Source of the DNA: Takakia lepidozioides
Taxonomy: Eukaryota > Streptophyta > Takakiopsida > Takakiales > Takakiaceae
DNA: 64,000 bases
Reading direction: 5' to 3'
Assembly (NCBI GenBank): GCA_030704615.1
Contig: CM060732.1
Coordinates: forward strand, 45,427,053-45,491,052
Below are positions 1-9,960 of the stretch, one piece after another. Both the position numbers and the translations under genes were made by a program. Within the stretch, counting starts at the first letter, position 1; every line of letters begins with the position of its first letter. Below the pieces are notes generated by a model that saw only the letters and a list, made by a program, of their open reading frames with translations, was not told the origin of the DNA and did no database searches.

Positions 1-14
1 GGGCCTGCACTTAC

Positions 15-134
15 TCCATTTGCAGTCTCCAGTGGTTGTGAGACCTCTTTTGGGGGGCTACTCGCCGGGTCGACACTCTTGCCCCTCATCTGTACCGGCT
101 TGTCGACAATATCACCTTTGTTTGTCACAAGTTC
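15..134 (-). CDS. Possible exon of the minus-strand gene to its right
   Basis: On the minus strand a 120-nt open stretch lies between an acceptor (GTTTGTGACACAG) at its high end and a donor GTAAGT at its low end. It would encode a polar Pro/Ser/Lys-rich segment beginning ELVTNKGDIVDKP. It sits downstream of the phosphatase-like reading frame ending at 356, so it could be that gene's next exon, which would put the gene's 3' end outside the window. The phase link to the previous exon is not resolved. Confidence 0.3.
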
Positions 135-355
135 CTGTGTCACAAACCAGAGAACAACCAGGAAAGCAATGAGCAAACAGGAATAGTGAATAGAAACAAA
201 ATCCAAGTATGAATCAAACAAAAAAGCCAACATGAAAACCTGCAAAGAAAACCTAGCATTAATCAAGCAACCGAGGAGAAGCATCCAGGAAAGCAATGCA
301 ATGAATGAACCCACAAAATTGTAGCCTCTGGAGCACTGTCAGAATGTTTGTACCT

Positions 356-1169
356 TCACAGTAGCAGTGTTGTATGGTTGTTGTCCAAAACAGGCTGAGA
401 CTCCAAAAACTTGGGAATACTGGCAGTTTTTGATGCCTTCCACAAGAAAGGCCACAACACCTCTATTAGATACTCATCAGTTGGTGAATCTGGTTGCACT
501 TTCCATGGCTCTGGAAAAATCCCACTGAAGGGAGGATTGTTTGCCGCCTTTCTTGGTGTGTCGTCAACAAGAACAGTGTCCTCATAAGTCCATTCTGGCC
601 AGTCTGCCCACACTGTAGACAAGTTCTTGAAATATAATGGCTTTGAATCAAACCCCTTACGGCATGGGAGGACTGGATCCTCGTCACAGTGAAGGGCATC
701 CCACTGGAAAACCAGGTTAGTGTGGGCTGCAAAAATATAGTCCACCATTGGGAGAAAGTTGCGAGCTTGGCAACAAGACCACACCGCCACCTCAAAGTGT
801 TCAAAACACTTTTGCAAAAAGTCATAATAGCGTGGTCTCAAAACTACCATCTTCTTGCCACACATCTTCCCCACAAAACCTTTGGGAAGGGATGCAGACA
901 GAATGAAAAGATTCACATAACAGACCATTTAAGTCCAGAATTAGTAAATGCTTCCTCGTTGGTCCAGGAAGTAAACTGTCATTTAGCTTCAACATGTGAG
1001 AAGGAGAAATTAAAGCAACCTGCTTGTTTGTTTTGTCCCTGTCTGCATCTCCCTCCCCATTTAAACTCCCACATACCTGCATACCAGAATCCGGTGTGCC
1101 CGGCGGCTCTGTCACCATTGCCCCCTGGACTGCTACTGCCTTTGTACGTGGCAAGGGCTGAATTTCCAC
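356..1169 (-). pseudogene. FCP1/SCP1-like (NLI-interacting factor) phosphatase domain, frameshifted
   Basis: Two overlapping minus-strand frames together give a HAD-superfamily FCP1/SCP1-like phosphatase domain. The first (from about 1018 down to 890) carries LLILDLNGLLCESF, the usual DxD-type nucleophile segment with Asn at the second acidic position, as in several plant homologues. The second (928-356) carries VLRPRYYDFL, VAVWS, WDALHC, VLVDDTPRKAANNPP and YLIEVLWPFL, matching the rest of the fold. Crossing from one frame to the other needs a one-nucleotide shift near 880-895, and no plausible intron fits there. An intron of about 70 nt (donor GTATGT near 1085, acceptor ACAAGCAG near 1018) precedes the domain. 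Catalysis is doubtful because of the shift; a sequencing or assembly error is the alternative. Confidence 0.7.
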
Positions 1170-1187
1170 GTGTACCTCACAGCTGGC

Positions 1188-1512
1188 CTTCCCTTATATC
1201 CTGCTGCTGCTTGGTCAAATTCAAAAGATCATCAGCGACAGGAAGACATAAGGGCTTAGAGTGAGCACCAGTTACCGTCTGAAATTGGGATTCCAAACAT
1301 TTTGATACTGTCACAGCAGACGTATCCATCGTAGATGTCACTGGTCCTGCGCCTGGTAGATTAATCCCCAATCTGGTCACAATGGCTTTCTGGTACTCAA
1401 TCATACTCTGCATCTGTAATTTTAATTCTGCCATGTCACGTCCTTGTGATTCCACCAGTTTGTCCAAGCCATCCATCCTGCCAACTACTGTAGAATATGC
1501 GAGACTTCCCCC
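1188..1512 (-). CDS. Coiled-coil exon of the Transposase_24-like gene
   Basis: The minus-strand exon begins after an acceptor (ATTGGCAG) at 1513 and encodes GGSLAYSTVVGRMDGL followed by an amphipathic heptad-like helix (LKLQMQSMIEYQKAIVTRLG) and a Ser/Thr-rich tail ending near TKQQQDIREG. A short helix at this position, after the conserved domain, is typical of plant Ptta/En/Spm (Transposase_24) proteins. The likely donor is GTGAGG near 1187, just before the in-frame TGA. The next exon would feed into the phosphatase domain. Confidence 0.5.
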
Positions 1513-1668
1513 CTGCCAATCCATGAAAACTTGCCCAAGTATGAATCAAACCAAAAAAACCTAGCATGAACAACCATTGGAAAGAAAACCCAGGCCAAAA
1601 GCCTTGAAAAAAACCCTAGCAACCTATGATGCAGCAACCACTCTAGCAAACGTGGAAAACACACTTAC

Positions 1669-1752
1669 CCGCCTGTCACTCCCAGCTGACAACCGTGACA
1701 CTGAACCCTCTTGAATTTCATATAATGTAGGAGGGCACCCTGATAGTGTTTC
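1669..1752 (-). CDS. Small exon of the Transposase_24-like gene
   Basis: This 84-nt minus-strand exon has a good acceptor (TTGATTTGTAG) and donor (GTAAGTGT). It reads ETLSGCPPTLYEIQEG onward and joins in phase 0 to the upstream exon ending in EARL at 1877. It also joins in phase to the downstream exon beginning GGSLAY at 1512. It is too short to be found as an ORF and was identified from splice sites and frame continuity. Confidence 0.55.
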
Positions 1753-1876
1753 CTACAAATCAATCCATGCCACAAACAAACCCATGCCACAAGTCAGTAA
1801 GCAATGTGAGGGCTGACTATATACACATAGCAATTCAATGAGGAACAAAATACAGAGTCGTGATGATGCCACTTAC

Positions 1877-2833
1877 CAAGCGTGCTTCCACCATTGCCTT
1901 CCCACCACGGCCAGTCTTGGTAGGATTCTGAATTGCACCATTTGCCTTCTTCATGTTGCCCAACACTTTGTGGAACACCTCTGTCTGCCAGTAACTTACA
2001 AGCTTGTTCCATACCTCGTCAGATACAGTAATGGGTTTCCCCTTACCACCCAACCACGCAGTGTGTGCTTCATAACGCTGGCTCTTCATTATTCTGCCAA
2101 TTGTTTGTTTTATGTGGAAGTCTTTTAACTTGTGTGGCGTATATGAAAATAGCTTAGCCAGGTGATCTCTGATTTTGTATACAACTTCATCAGGTTGGTT
2201 GTTGATGGCAAGGGAACAATCTAGCTTGCGATAAGCCTGTCCTTTAAGGGCAGCGTGCCATACATTCCGGGTCTGACCATACGGGGCTCCTTTGAGGTTC
2301 GTCAAAATCACCATGGGAGGAAGACCTGCAGCTATTCTCTCTTCATTCACCTTGGCAGCTTCAATTTTGGCTGAGCTATTAGCCCTCCTTAAAGCATTGG
2401 TTCTATCATTCTTTGAAACGGCACCCTCCCCTCCTTCAGAGACCTCCGTGCGCTCAGGAGAATTCAAAGCAGGATCCTGCCAAGTAGGGACTGGTGGCCA
2501 TGGTTGTTGGCCAGAAGGCCGAGGACCATACTGGCCATACTGTCCATAAGTAGGAGGATATTCCGGTGGCCTGCCACCCCCATAGCTATTAGGGGGTGGC
2601 AAATATGGTGGAGGAGGATACTGGCCATACTGCCTATATGGAGGAGCACCATATTGACCCTGACCATACTGAGTGCCAGACTGTGGGTACTGAGGCATAC
2701 CATAATAAGGTGGGGGTACTGGTGGCACAGAACCCACAACGATGGGAGAGTTAGGGCCACCTCCTGCGTTCTTGTGGGTGCCATCTCCATTGCTAGCAGC
2801 AGGGATCGTGGATCCAGTGCGCTTGTGCTTGCC
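1877..2833 (-). CDS. Pro/Tyr/Gly-rich protein with Transposase_24 (Ptta/En/Spm)-like domain
   Basis: Main minus-strand exon, bounded by an acceptor TTTCTTTTCAG at 2834 and a donor GTAAGT at 1876. The N-terminal half is low complexity: polar residues, then PPYYG, QYGQYPPPPY and similar Pro/Tyr/Gly runs. The C-terminal half has a charged helix (RANSSAKIEAAKVNEERIA) and a conserved block with MKSQRYEAHTAWL, VWNKLVSYWQ and MKKANGAIQNPTKTGRGGKA. This pattern (W..LV.YW, N..N/A..K, ..TG.K/RG..) matches the plant transposase family Ptta/En/Spm, PF03004. Such proteins are encoded by CACTA-type transposons and by captured host genes. I see no CACTA terminal repeats nearby, so a resident gene derived from a transposon is possible. 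Confidence 0.6.
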
Positions 2834-2951
2834 CTGAAAAGAAATTCCCCCAGTACAATGTGGGTGATTATAGGCAGCAAGTAGCAAATCCTGGAATTCA
2901 ATATAACAAACTGGAAGCACATATCATTTGTAAAGACAAGATTACCCAAAA

Positions 2952-3119
2952 CTCAATATGATCTTGGGCAGTAAATCTCCCAAATTTGATTGGCCCCAAT
3001 GATGTCATCCCAGTACATTTTTTAGCCCTCTTAGGTATGGGGTGTTCCTGAAATCCATAGCAAGAATTCAAATGGACAAACCTGATGGGTCCATGAGAAG
3101 TATCCCTCCAAGTTTTACT
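2952..3119 (-). CDS. Possible additional exon, function unknown
   Basis: Minus-strand open stretch after an acceptor-like AATATCAG near 3120, ending at a possible donor GTAATC near 2951. It encodes a basic, Cys/His-containing segment with RFVHLNSCYGFQEHPIP and GPIKFGRFTAQDHIEFW. It lies between the Transposase_24-like exon and the basic N-terminal exon, on the same strand, and probably belongs to the same gene. I recognise no family. Confidence 0.35.
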
Positions 3120-3438
3120 GATATTCTGGGTGCATAAGTAACCCAAGTATCTCTATAAGTAGCCATTGTAGCTTAGTACCAGGACGTTGGTTTCATGGGG
3201 CAAAGAATTTGAACACACCTGAAGTCTACATTGGCCTGACATCATGCCTTTGGCACTTCAACTTGTCTAGTGGAAATCATTTGTGATTGTGCCTTGGCTG
3301 ACCCCTGCATTGTCCAACTTCCCTGTCTTGACAGACATACCCTATCTCTTCATGATCTTACCATACCCTATCTCTTCGTGATTTTACCAAAAACATACAT
3401 AATTTGAATCATGGTCATTGTGAAGAACTATAACTCAC

Positions 3439-3714
3439 AGACGGAGAAGGTGTTCGTAGTGTAGATGATGGGCATTTTTGTCCTGCGACATGAGCATGGG
3501 CATGTTCTCCTCGGCTTGCCGTGGCATCCGCCGACGACGCACTCGCCTCGCACTGGCGTGGGAGGAGTGGATCGTCCTCATCGTCCTCAGAAGAGCCCTC
3601 ATGCAGAATCGTAGTCTTCATCGTCTTCAGTCTGGCACTTTGCCTTGCAGGACCTTGATCCCTAGCTTTTTCCTTCGGAGCGCGTGGCTTGCGAGGGCGA
3701 TTCGCTCCCGCAAG
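3439..3714 (-). CDS. Basic/acidic low-complexity N-terminal exon
   Basis: Minus-strand exon with acceptor TTTGTGCAG at 3715 and donor GTGAGT at 3438. It encodes a basic stretch (RPRKPRAPKEKARD), then an acidic block (SSEDDEDD) and a Ser/His/Ala-rich tail. The composition suggests a disordered, possibly nuclear, N-terminal region of the gene formed by the exons below it. The true start codon is not certain; candidates lie above 3715. Confidence 0.4.
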
Positions 3715-4019
3715 CCTGCACAAACACCTCCATGACCTCCCTCTCAAACAATCACAAACAAATGTAAGCATACATACCCTAATACTCTTAAGCCTACGCT
3801 GAACCACAGCCGCACCCTACCAGGACGTAATGGCTGCCCACGAATGACGGCGGACATCTCCCGCCTAATGACACACCCTCCTCAAACCTAATCGTCACTC
3901 ACTGCATGTTGTTTGCCTCTCTGTTTGTACAAGTCGCAGCTACTCGCCCCCATTTGTGCTATGAAGCTTATGATCGCTGTAGGAAGGTTAGAGGATAAGG
4001 AGAATCGCAAGTTTAGTGG
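3715..4019. other. Gap between minus-strand gene and retroelement
   Basis: No coding region that I can support. It probably holds the 5' end of the minus-strand gene and the left breakpoint of the rearranged Ty3 element. Confidence 0.4.
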
Positions 4020-4079
4020 GTGGGTATCCAAAGTCAGGAACTAAACTCACCCATCTATCGACTGCTTGAACGTTCCTTC

Positions 4080-6416
4080 CACATCAGGACCATTATGGTA
4101 GGCCTGGTGGTTATAACAATGGCATGGAAGGGAGAGGTAATTCAAGAGGGAATTACCAAGGAAATTCCAGAGGCAACTATCAGGGTAATCCAAGGGGGAA
4201 TTACCAGCCAGGGAATCAGGATTACAGAAACAATTCCAGAACAGACCAAGGGCGAGGACCTAATGGGGAAGAACTGTGTTACTATTGTAATCAGGCAAGC
4301 CATCGCAAGGCAGAATGAGGTGAGAGCTCCTGTGAATGAGGGGCCAGTGGTGGCAGCTCACATGGTTAGGCCATGTGTTGTACCAGAAGTAAGTACAATG
4401 ATAGTAACGAGAAGCAAAGCCAAACTAATACCTCCAGTAGATGAGGAAGATGATGATAATGAAGATGGCAGTGATGTGCCTGAAGATGAGGAGGCTTGGA
4501 GAGATGAGAAGGAACTGCACAAGGAGGTGGCAGATACCATAAGGGAAATGCAGAAGAGTACTGATATTCTTATGGCAGATTCCTCTGATTCTGAAAGAGA
4601 AGAGGAAGTGAGTGAGGAAGGATGGAAGAAAGAAGCTGCAGACATGCAGAGCAATGAAGGGACTTTGGCTGAAGTAATATGTCACTCCAAAGCGGAGATT
4701 ACCATTGGATAGCTATTGGCTGTGGCACCTTATTGTAGACACAGGCTGTATCAAGCAATCAATCGAATTGTCCATGTGACAGGGAACACAGACCTGAACA
4801 GCAAGGTGACCAGTTATAATGTGAAGCCGGAAGGGCGAGAAACAGTCATGGACTTTGATGATTCTATGCCAGTAATCCAATTGAGAATTGGAAGCACAGA
4901 ACTAACTGATGTACTGATAGATGGAGGCTCTGGAGTGAATATCATGACAGACCAATTAAGGCAGAAGCTTGGTCTAAGTAACATGAAACCAGCCCCGTTT
5001 ACAGTAACAATGGCAGATCAAAGAACTGTACAGCCATTGGGATTGATAAGAGGAGTTAAGATACAGATTCAAAAGATGACCTTTATGATCACAGTAACTG
5101 TGTTAAAAATGGATAAAATCATGGAAGCTTACTCCTTATTGTTGGGACGTCCGTGGCTAAAACAGGCCAGGGTATTCCATGACTGGAATTCCCAGTTACT
5201 AACTGTGCATGATGGGATGCACAAGATACAAATTACCACTAGGAAATCTAGTAGATTACCTGCTACGAGAAGACCTCGAGGGGTCAGGGAGTATGATTGG
5301 AAGGGAGGACTGGATGAGGAGCAGGAAGCTACCCTGTTCGTTGCACACCCAGAGTGGGAGCAGGTTGCAGAGATGCAGCTAGAAGGCCTAAGTTGTTTAA
5401 AAGGTATCTGCTGTGGTGTGGTGACAGCAACACCAATTGAAGGTGAAACAAGCAGTTACCCACCACATTTCTATGAAGAAAGAGAAGGAGAAATGGAAAT
5501 CCTAGAAGAACCAGCCACTGTGAGTTTACAGGATGAAGTGGTGACTGGTTGGACAATCACAGCTGATGAGCAGGTGAGAGAAGTGAATGTGGGAACTGAA
5601 GAGGAACCGAGGATGGTGAAGGTATGGGCTGATTTGGAGCCAGAATTCTTTGAGGAAGCTAAGAGTTTGTTTATCAAATATAGAGATGTATTTACTTGGA
5701 GCTACGAGGATCTAAAAGGGATACCACCTGAGATCTGTCAGCATAAGATTGAACTGGAACCAGGGTCAGTACCAATCAAACAGGCAAGGTACAGAATGAA
5801 TCCCAACTATGCACAGAAGGTTGGAGAAGAGATCAAGAAGTTGGCTGAGGCTAAGTTTATATACCCGATAGAGTATACAACTTGGTTGTCACCCATTGTG
5901 ATAGTTCCCAAGAAGAATGGTAAACTGAGAGTTTGTTTGAACTATAAGAAGTTGAATGCTTGCACGAAGAAAGATCCTTTCCCTTTGCCATTCACAGAAG
6001 CGGTATTGGACACTGTGACAGGCCATGAGATGTACTCATTCATGGATGGCTTCGGTGGTTATAATCAAGTGCAAGTGGCAGAAGAAGACCAGGGAAAGAC
6101 AGCTTTCATCATAGACTGGGGTGCTTATGCATACAAAGTCATGCCTTTTGGACTTTGTAATGCACCAACAACCTTTCAGAGAGTGATAAGTGAATCTTTT
6201 CATGAGTATCTGGATGATTTCATGCAGGTGTTCTTGGATGATTTCAGTGTGTACAGCTCTAAGAATGAGCACTTGCAAAAATGTTATGTTTGGCCAGATG
6301 CAGGATGAGAGGTCTGGGCCTGAATCCAGAGAAGTGTACTTTCTGTGTGAACTCAGGGGTGTTTTTGGGACACATTGTGTGTGTCTTGGCTGGGGCTACA
6401 TTTGATGCACCCTTAC
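4080..6416 (+). mobile_element. Ty3/gypsy retrotransposon fragment: gag C-terminus, protease, RT
   Basis: Plus-strand decayed element. Near 4115-4318 there are RGNYQG repeats and a CCHC zinc knuckle starting CYYCNQASHRKAE, whose last Cys codon is a TGA stop (4316-4318). The frame then continues through an acidic linker (4330-4710). An aspartic protease with a VLIDGGSGVN active-site segment lies near 4911-4940 and an LLLGRPWL motif follows. Reverse transcriptase begins near 5640, with SPIVIVPKKNGKLRVC, FMDGFGGYNQ, MPFGLCNAPTTFQ and the catalytic variant FLDD at 6231-6242. At about 6295 the frame shifts by one nucleotide, and RT sequence (GLGLNPEKC, GVFLGHIV) continues in another frame to 6416, where it stops abruptly. 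RNase H, integrase and LTRs are absent. Confidence 0.85.
4716..6308 (+). pseudogene. Ty3/gypsy protease-reverse transcriptase reading frame
   Basis: Longest open part (about 530 codons) of the pol region in the element at 4080-6416. It holds the retropepsin (D-G-G-S-G active-site variant), a roughly 200-residue linker with acidic stretches, and the RT fingers/palm up to the YLDDF..FLDDF region. The first codon of this open stretch (TTG) is not a real start: upstream gag sequence runs into it after a TAG stop at 4710-4712. The 3' end is a frameshift within RT, not a natural terminus. Two shifts or stops plus the lost 3' half make it non-functional. Confidence 0.8.
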
Positions 6417-6429
6417 TTGCCTAGGTTCT

Positions 6430-7987
6430 CTAGCTGCTGCCCTTCTGTTGTAGTAAATTCTCAGTAGAATGGTTATCCATTTTACAGATACTACAGTGTT
6501 TCTCCTTCATGTGGCATTCAGTGGTGGTATGGCCTTCATTCTGGCACTTTGCACACCAAACACCCTTCCTCCAATGTGTTGCAGCCTCTGTGGCATACTT
6601 CTTCAAGATTTCTTCTAATCTTTTCTCATAGTTATACCTCTTCAACTTCTCCTTTCTCTTACTCTTCCTTTTCAGCTCTTGCTCTTCTTCCTCATCTGAC
6701 TCATCCTCAGAGTCATCATCATCCCTTTTCTCTCTCCTGGGCATTCCCAATTGCTCAATTCTGTTCGTTGTTTCAAATGCCTCTTCTACTGTATTATGGG
6801 GTAACATATCCACTTTCTTTTGCAACTCTGGTCTTAGTCCACTCACAAACCAAGTCTTCTGTAAACCTGGTGCTGGTACAGCAGCCAGCTTTTTCATCAT
6901 CAATTCCATTTTTTCCATATACTCCTCAACAGTTTCATGCTTCTTTTGCTTTAACTGTTGTAAACTTCCATACACTTCATCCTCAGTTTTACTTGTCCTG
7001 AACCTATTTCGGAATGCTGTATTCAAGCCAATCCAGGTTAGGAAATGATTATCAGGGAATCTTGCATACCATTCACTTGCTTTCTTGATAAGTGAACAAG
7101 GAAACAGTCTCATCTTGGCATCATCGCCATTCTCATTGTTCACAATACACATGTGCTCAAATTGGCTAATGCGTACATTAGGATCCCCTTTTCCTGAATA
7201 TATTGGAAAAGGTGGTTTTGCCCGTGTTGGTTGTAATGCCATCTGTGGCCCTACCTTCCCTCAAACTCTCGGTCGGCTTCCGTTGGAACTCTTGCAAGCT
7301 CCGCAACTTCTCTGTCCTCACCCCTTGGTAGTTCCCTCTCAACTCTTCGAAGAACTCCACAACAGGGTTGAAGGCAGACACGGGTACTAGTGCTGGTGCG
7401 GTAGTGGCTTGGGTGGACGTTGTAGCTACTATACCACCAGTCCCATCAGTCCCACTGCTGCTTGCTAAAGCTGCCGGTGCAGCGGCAGGTGTAGCCACTG
7501 CCCTCGTGGCTCTAGTGCCCCTAGTGATGGAGACATAGTCGGGTGACCAATACATCCTCCACTCCTCGATCTCAACCTCATGCCCCCGCCTAAACTCATG
7601 GTAATCATCCATAGGCGGCCCTTCAAGGTGCTGAAACAGCCCCTTCCATGCCATGAAAGGCGTAAATAGTTGTGGATTGCGCATTTGCTGCAAATCACAC
7701 CAACTATCAAACTCTTGGATAAAATCATCCAACTCGATGGTGCCCACCGCCCCAGAGTACCTTCGTGGCCCCTTGGTAGCTCCATACATCTCCTCCATTG
7801 TGTCCCACAACAATAGCAAGGAAACAACTTGCACCGCCGGTAGGAGTCCTCCTGATTCACAATCCGAATCAGAACCTTCCATAGAAGACACAGGAGGTGA
7901 AGGTGGCCTAAACCGCACACCTCGTCTCGTGTACCCACTAGTATCGATAGTGCTCGAACTGGCACTGTCCCCAGCAACTAGTGGCAC
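6430..7987 (-). pseudogene. Ty3/gypsy gag, opposite orientation, frameshifted
   Basis: Minus-strand gag. The upstream frame (7987-about 7240) holds an acidic/Ser-rich N-terminus and a linker. The downstream frame (7242-6430) holds the Retrotrans_gag fold with KKASEWYARFPDN, RNRFRTSKTEDEVYGSL, KHETVEEYMEKM and FVSGLRPELQKKV. A highly charged DDDDSEDESDEEEE stretch, a zinc knuckle CAKCQNEGHTTTEC and a second, incomplete one (CSICKMDNHSTEN) follow. The frames overlap around 7180-7260 and differ by one position, so an indel lies there. The product ends about 13 bp from the point where the plus-strand RT stops, and the gag lacks the third knuckle that begins the plus-strand piece. This suggests the two are halves of one element. 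Confidence 0.8.
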
Positions 7988-8645
7988 CTCCGTGTTGATA
8001 AACTGTCATTCAACCGGTCATGAACATGTCCCTAACCCCCTCTCCACAAGGTAACATGGTAGAGAACCTGTTGCGGCTTATGGTTTGGAATACTAGGTTC
8101 CCAACATAGCCTACACCTGTACCTACATCCACCGCAAGCACTCCTATGGTTGGCTGGTCATCATCTCCAACCTCACCACAGGAGAAACAATGATGGTCTG
8201 GTTGGTCATCACCCCAGCCTCACCATCGACAACATGCTCTACGACTGGCCGGTGATCAAATCCGGACCAATCACCTATAAAAACAAGCGCCCACACAAAA
8301 CTAGCATGGCGCACAGTCAAGCATGCAGGTATGGAGGGGATCCAAACACAAGAAATCAGAACGACAACTCCCCCACACCAAAAACAACTCCACGGTGTTG
8401 CTCCTGCAAGGACACCCCAGCCCAAACCCGGACTGGCTCTTGCCTCCACCTACGGAAAGGTCTTGGCCTAATGAGAGGGTGGTAACTACGAGGAAGAGAA
8501 GCTAAAGCAATGCCTAACCCCAGCATGCCCTCATCCCAATACTCTTCCTCTCCTCTCTTCCCTCACTTGCATGACCATGGGAATATCATGAAGATACTCC
8601 TCAAACCGCCCTCCACGAGCTTCAAAATTCGGCCTTTAAGACCAC
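7988..8645. other. Non-coding stretch, possible remnant of retroelement 5' region
   Basis: No coding capacity that I can support. A TATA-like CCTATAAAAACAAG lies near 8273 on the plus strand. The stretch borders the 5' side of the minus-strand gag and could hold LTR remnants, but no second LTR copy was found in the window. Confidence 0.3.
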
Positions 8646-8689
8646 ATGCCAATCCTTAGGCAGTCCACCAGTGCCTCCACGAGTCAGCA

Positions 8690-9545
8690 CAGGCCGTCCA
8701 CAGGTCAACACGGGCCACCACAGACCAGCACAAGCCCACACAGCTCACTGGTCACAGCCGTCACAGCCCACACAGGCCACAGCCTATCACAGCCCGTCAC
8801 AGGATCACAGCCCCACAAGCCGCAGCCTGTCACAACCTGTCACAGCCCATCACAACCCCAAAGGCCACAGGCACAGCCTGCCACAGCCCTACAAAGGTCA
8901 CAGGGTCACAGCCCCAAAGACCACAGCCTGTCACAGCCCGCCATAGCTCGCCACAGCCTGTCACAGCCCGTCACAACCACACAGGCCACATGGCACAGTC
9001 CGCCACAGCTTGTCACAGCCCCTCACAGCCCCTCACAGCCCCACAGGCCACTGGGCACAGCCTGTCACAGCCCGTCACAGCCCACAGGCCACATGGCACA
9101 GCCTGTCACAGCCCTACACAGGTCACAGGGGTCACAGCCCCAAAGGCCACAGCCCCTCACAGCCCCTCACAGCCCCACAAGCCACAGGGCACAACCCGCC
9201 ACAGCCTGTCACAGCCCATCACGGCCACATGGCACAGCCCACCACAACCTGTCACAGCCCATCACAGCCCGTCACAGCCCCACAGGCCACAGGGCACAGC
9301 CTGTCACAGCCCGCCACAGCCCATCACAGCCCATCACAGCCTGTCACAGCCCGTCACAGCCCCTCATAGCCCGTCACAGCCCCACAGGCCAGAGGGCACA
9401 GTCTGTCACAGCCCCTCATAGCCCATCACAGCCCCACAGGCCGCTGGGCACACCCCGCCACAGCCTGTCACAGCCCCTCACAGCCCATCACAGCCCCACA
9501 GGCCACATGGCACAGCCTGTCACAGCCCTACACACCCCCTTACCT
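8690..9545 (+). repeat. CACAGCC minisatellite array
   Basis: About 850 bp built almost entirely from 10-mers such as CACAGCCTGT, CACAGCCCGT, CACAGCCCAT and CACAGCCCCT. These sit in a higher-order pattern with CACAGGCCACATGG- or CACAGGCCACAGGG-type blocks every 60-100 bp. Frames are open in all three plus-strand readings because the unit lacks stops, giving artificial His/Ser/Pro/Gln proteins. It is a tandem repeat, not a gene. Confidence 0.95.
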
Positions 9546-9559
9546 TCTCTTCTAGTTCT

Positions 9560-9960
9560 CTAAAGCTTGAAAACAAAAGCCCAATGGACTGAAGGCATGC
9601 TCCACACATGCCCCACCCTCACTACCAGAGAATCAGCCCCTTTGCTTTCTTTCTTGCACCCACAAACCTGAAAATACACGCTTCAGCGGGCTGGAAACAT
9701 GCTCCACACATGCCCTATAGGGAAACCAACCCCTTCCTTCCTTTCTTGCACTCCCAAACCTGAAAGTACAAGCCTTCATCAGGCTGAAAGCATGCTCCAC
9801 ACATGCATTGCTCTCACATAAGGGAAGTCAGCCCTTCCCTTTTCCTTGCTTGCCCTCCAAGCTTGAAGATGGAAGCTTCAATGAGCTGAATACATGCTCC
9901 ACACATGCAACCTCTTCACACAAGAGGTATCAGCCCCATATGTTGGCTCCTTAGCTCCTT
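9560..9960 (+). repeat. Four diverged copies of a ~100-bp tandem repeat
   Basis: The core ATGCTCCACACATGC recurs at 9597, 9699, 9792 and 9894 (spacing 102, 93, 102). It is preceded each time by a conserved AAGCTTGAA/AACCTGAAA segment and followed by a CAGCCCTT/CAACCCCTT-type segment. Copies have diverged by substitutions and small indels. No coding potential. Confidence 0.85.

Noticed and set aside
1-3807. Complete CACTA transposon
   Set aside because: No CACTA/TAGTG terminal repeats or second transposase gene were seen around the Transposase_24-like exons.
8690-9545. CRISPR-like array
   Set aside because: Units are about 10 bp and contiguous, with no spacers, and the genome is a plant nuclear one.
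8646-9563. Open frames of up to 305 codons rich in His, Ser, Pro and Gln
   Set aside because: They come from a stop-free tandem repeat and are open in all three forward frames; no conserved domain.
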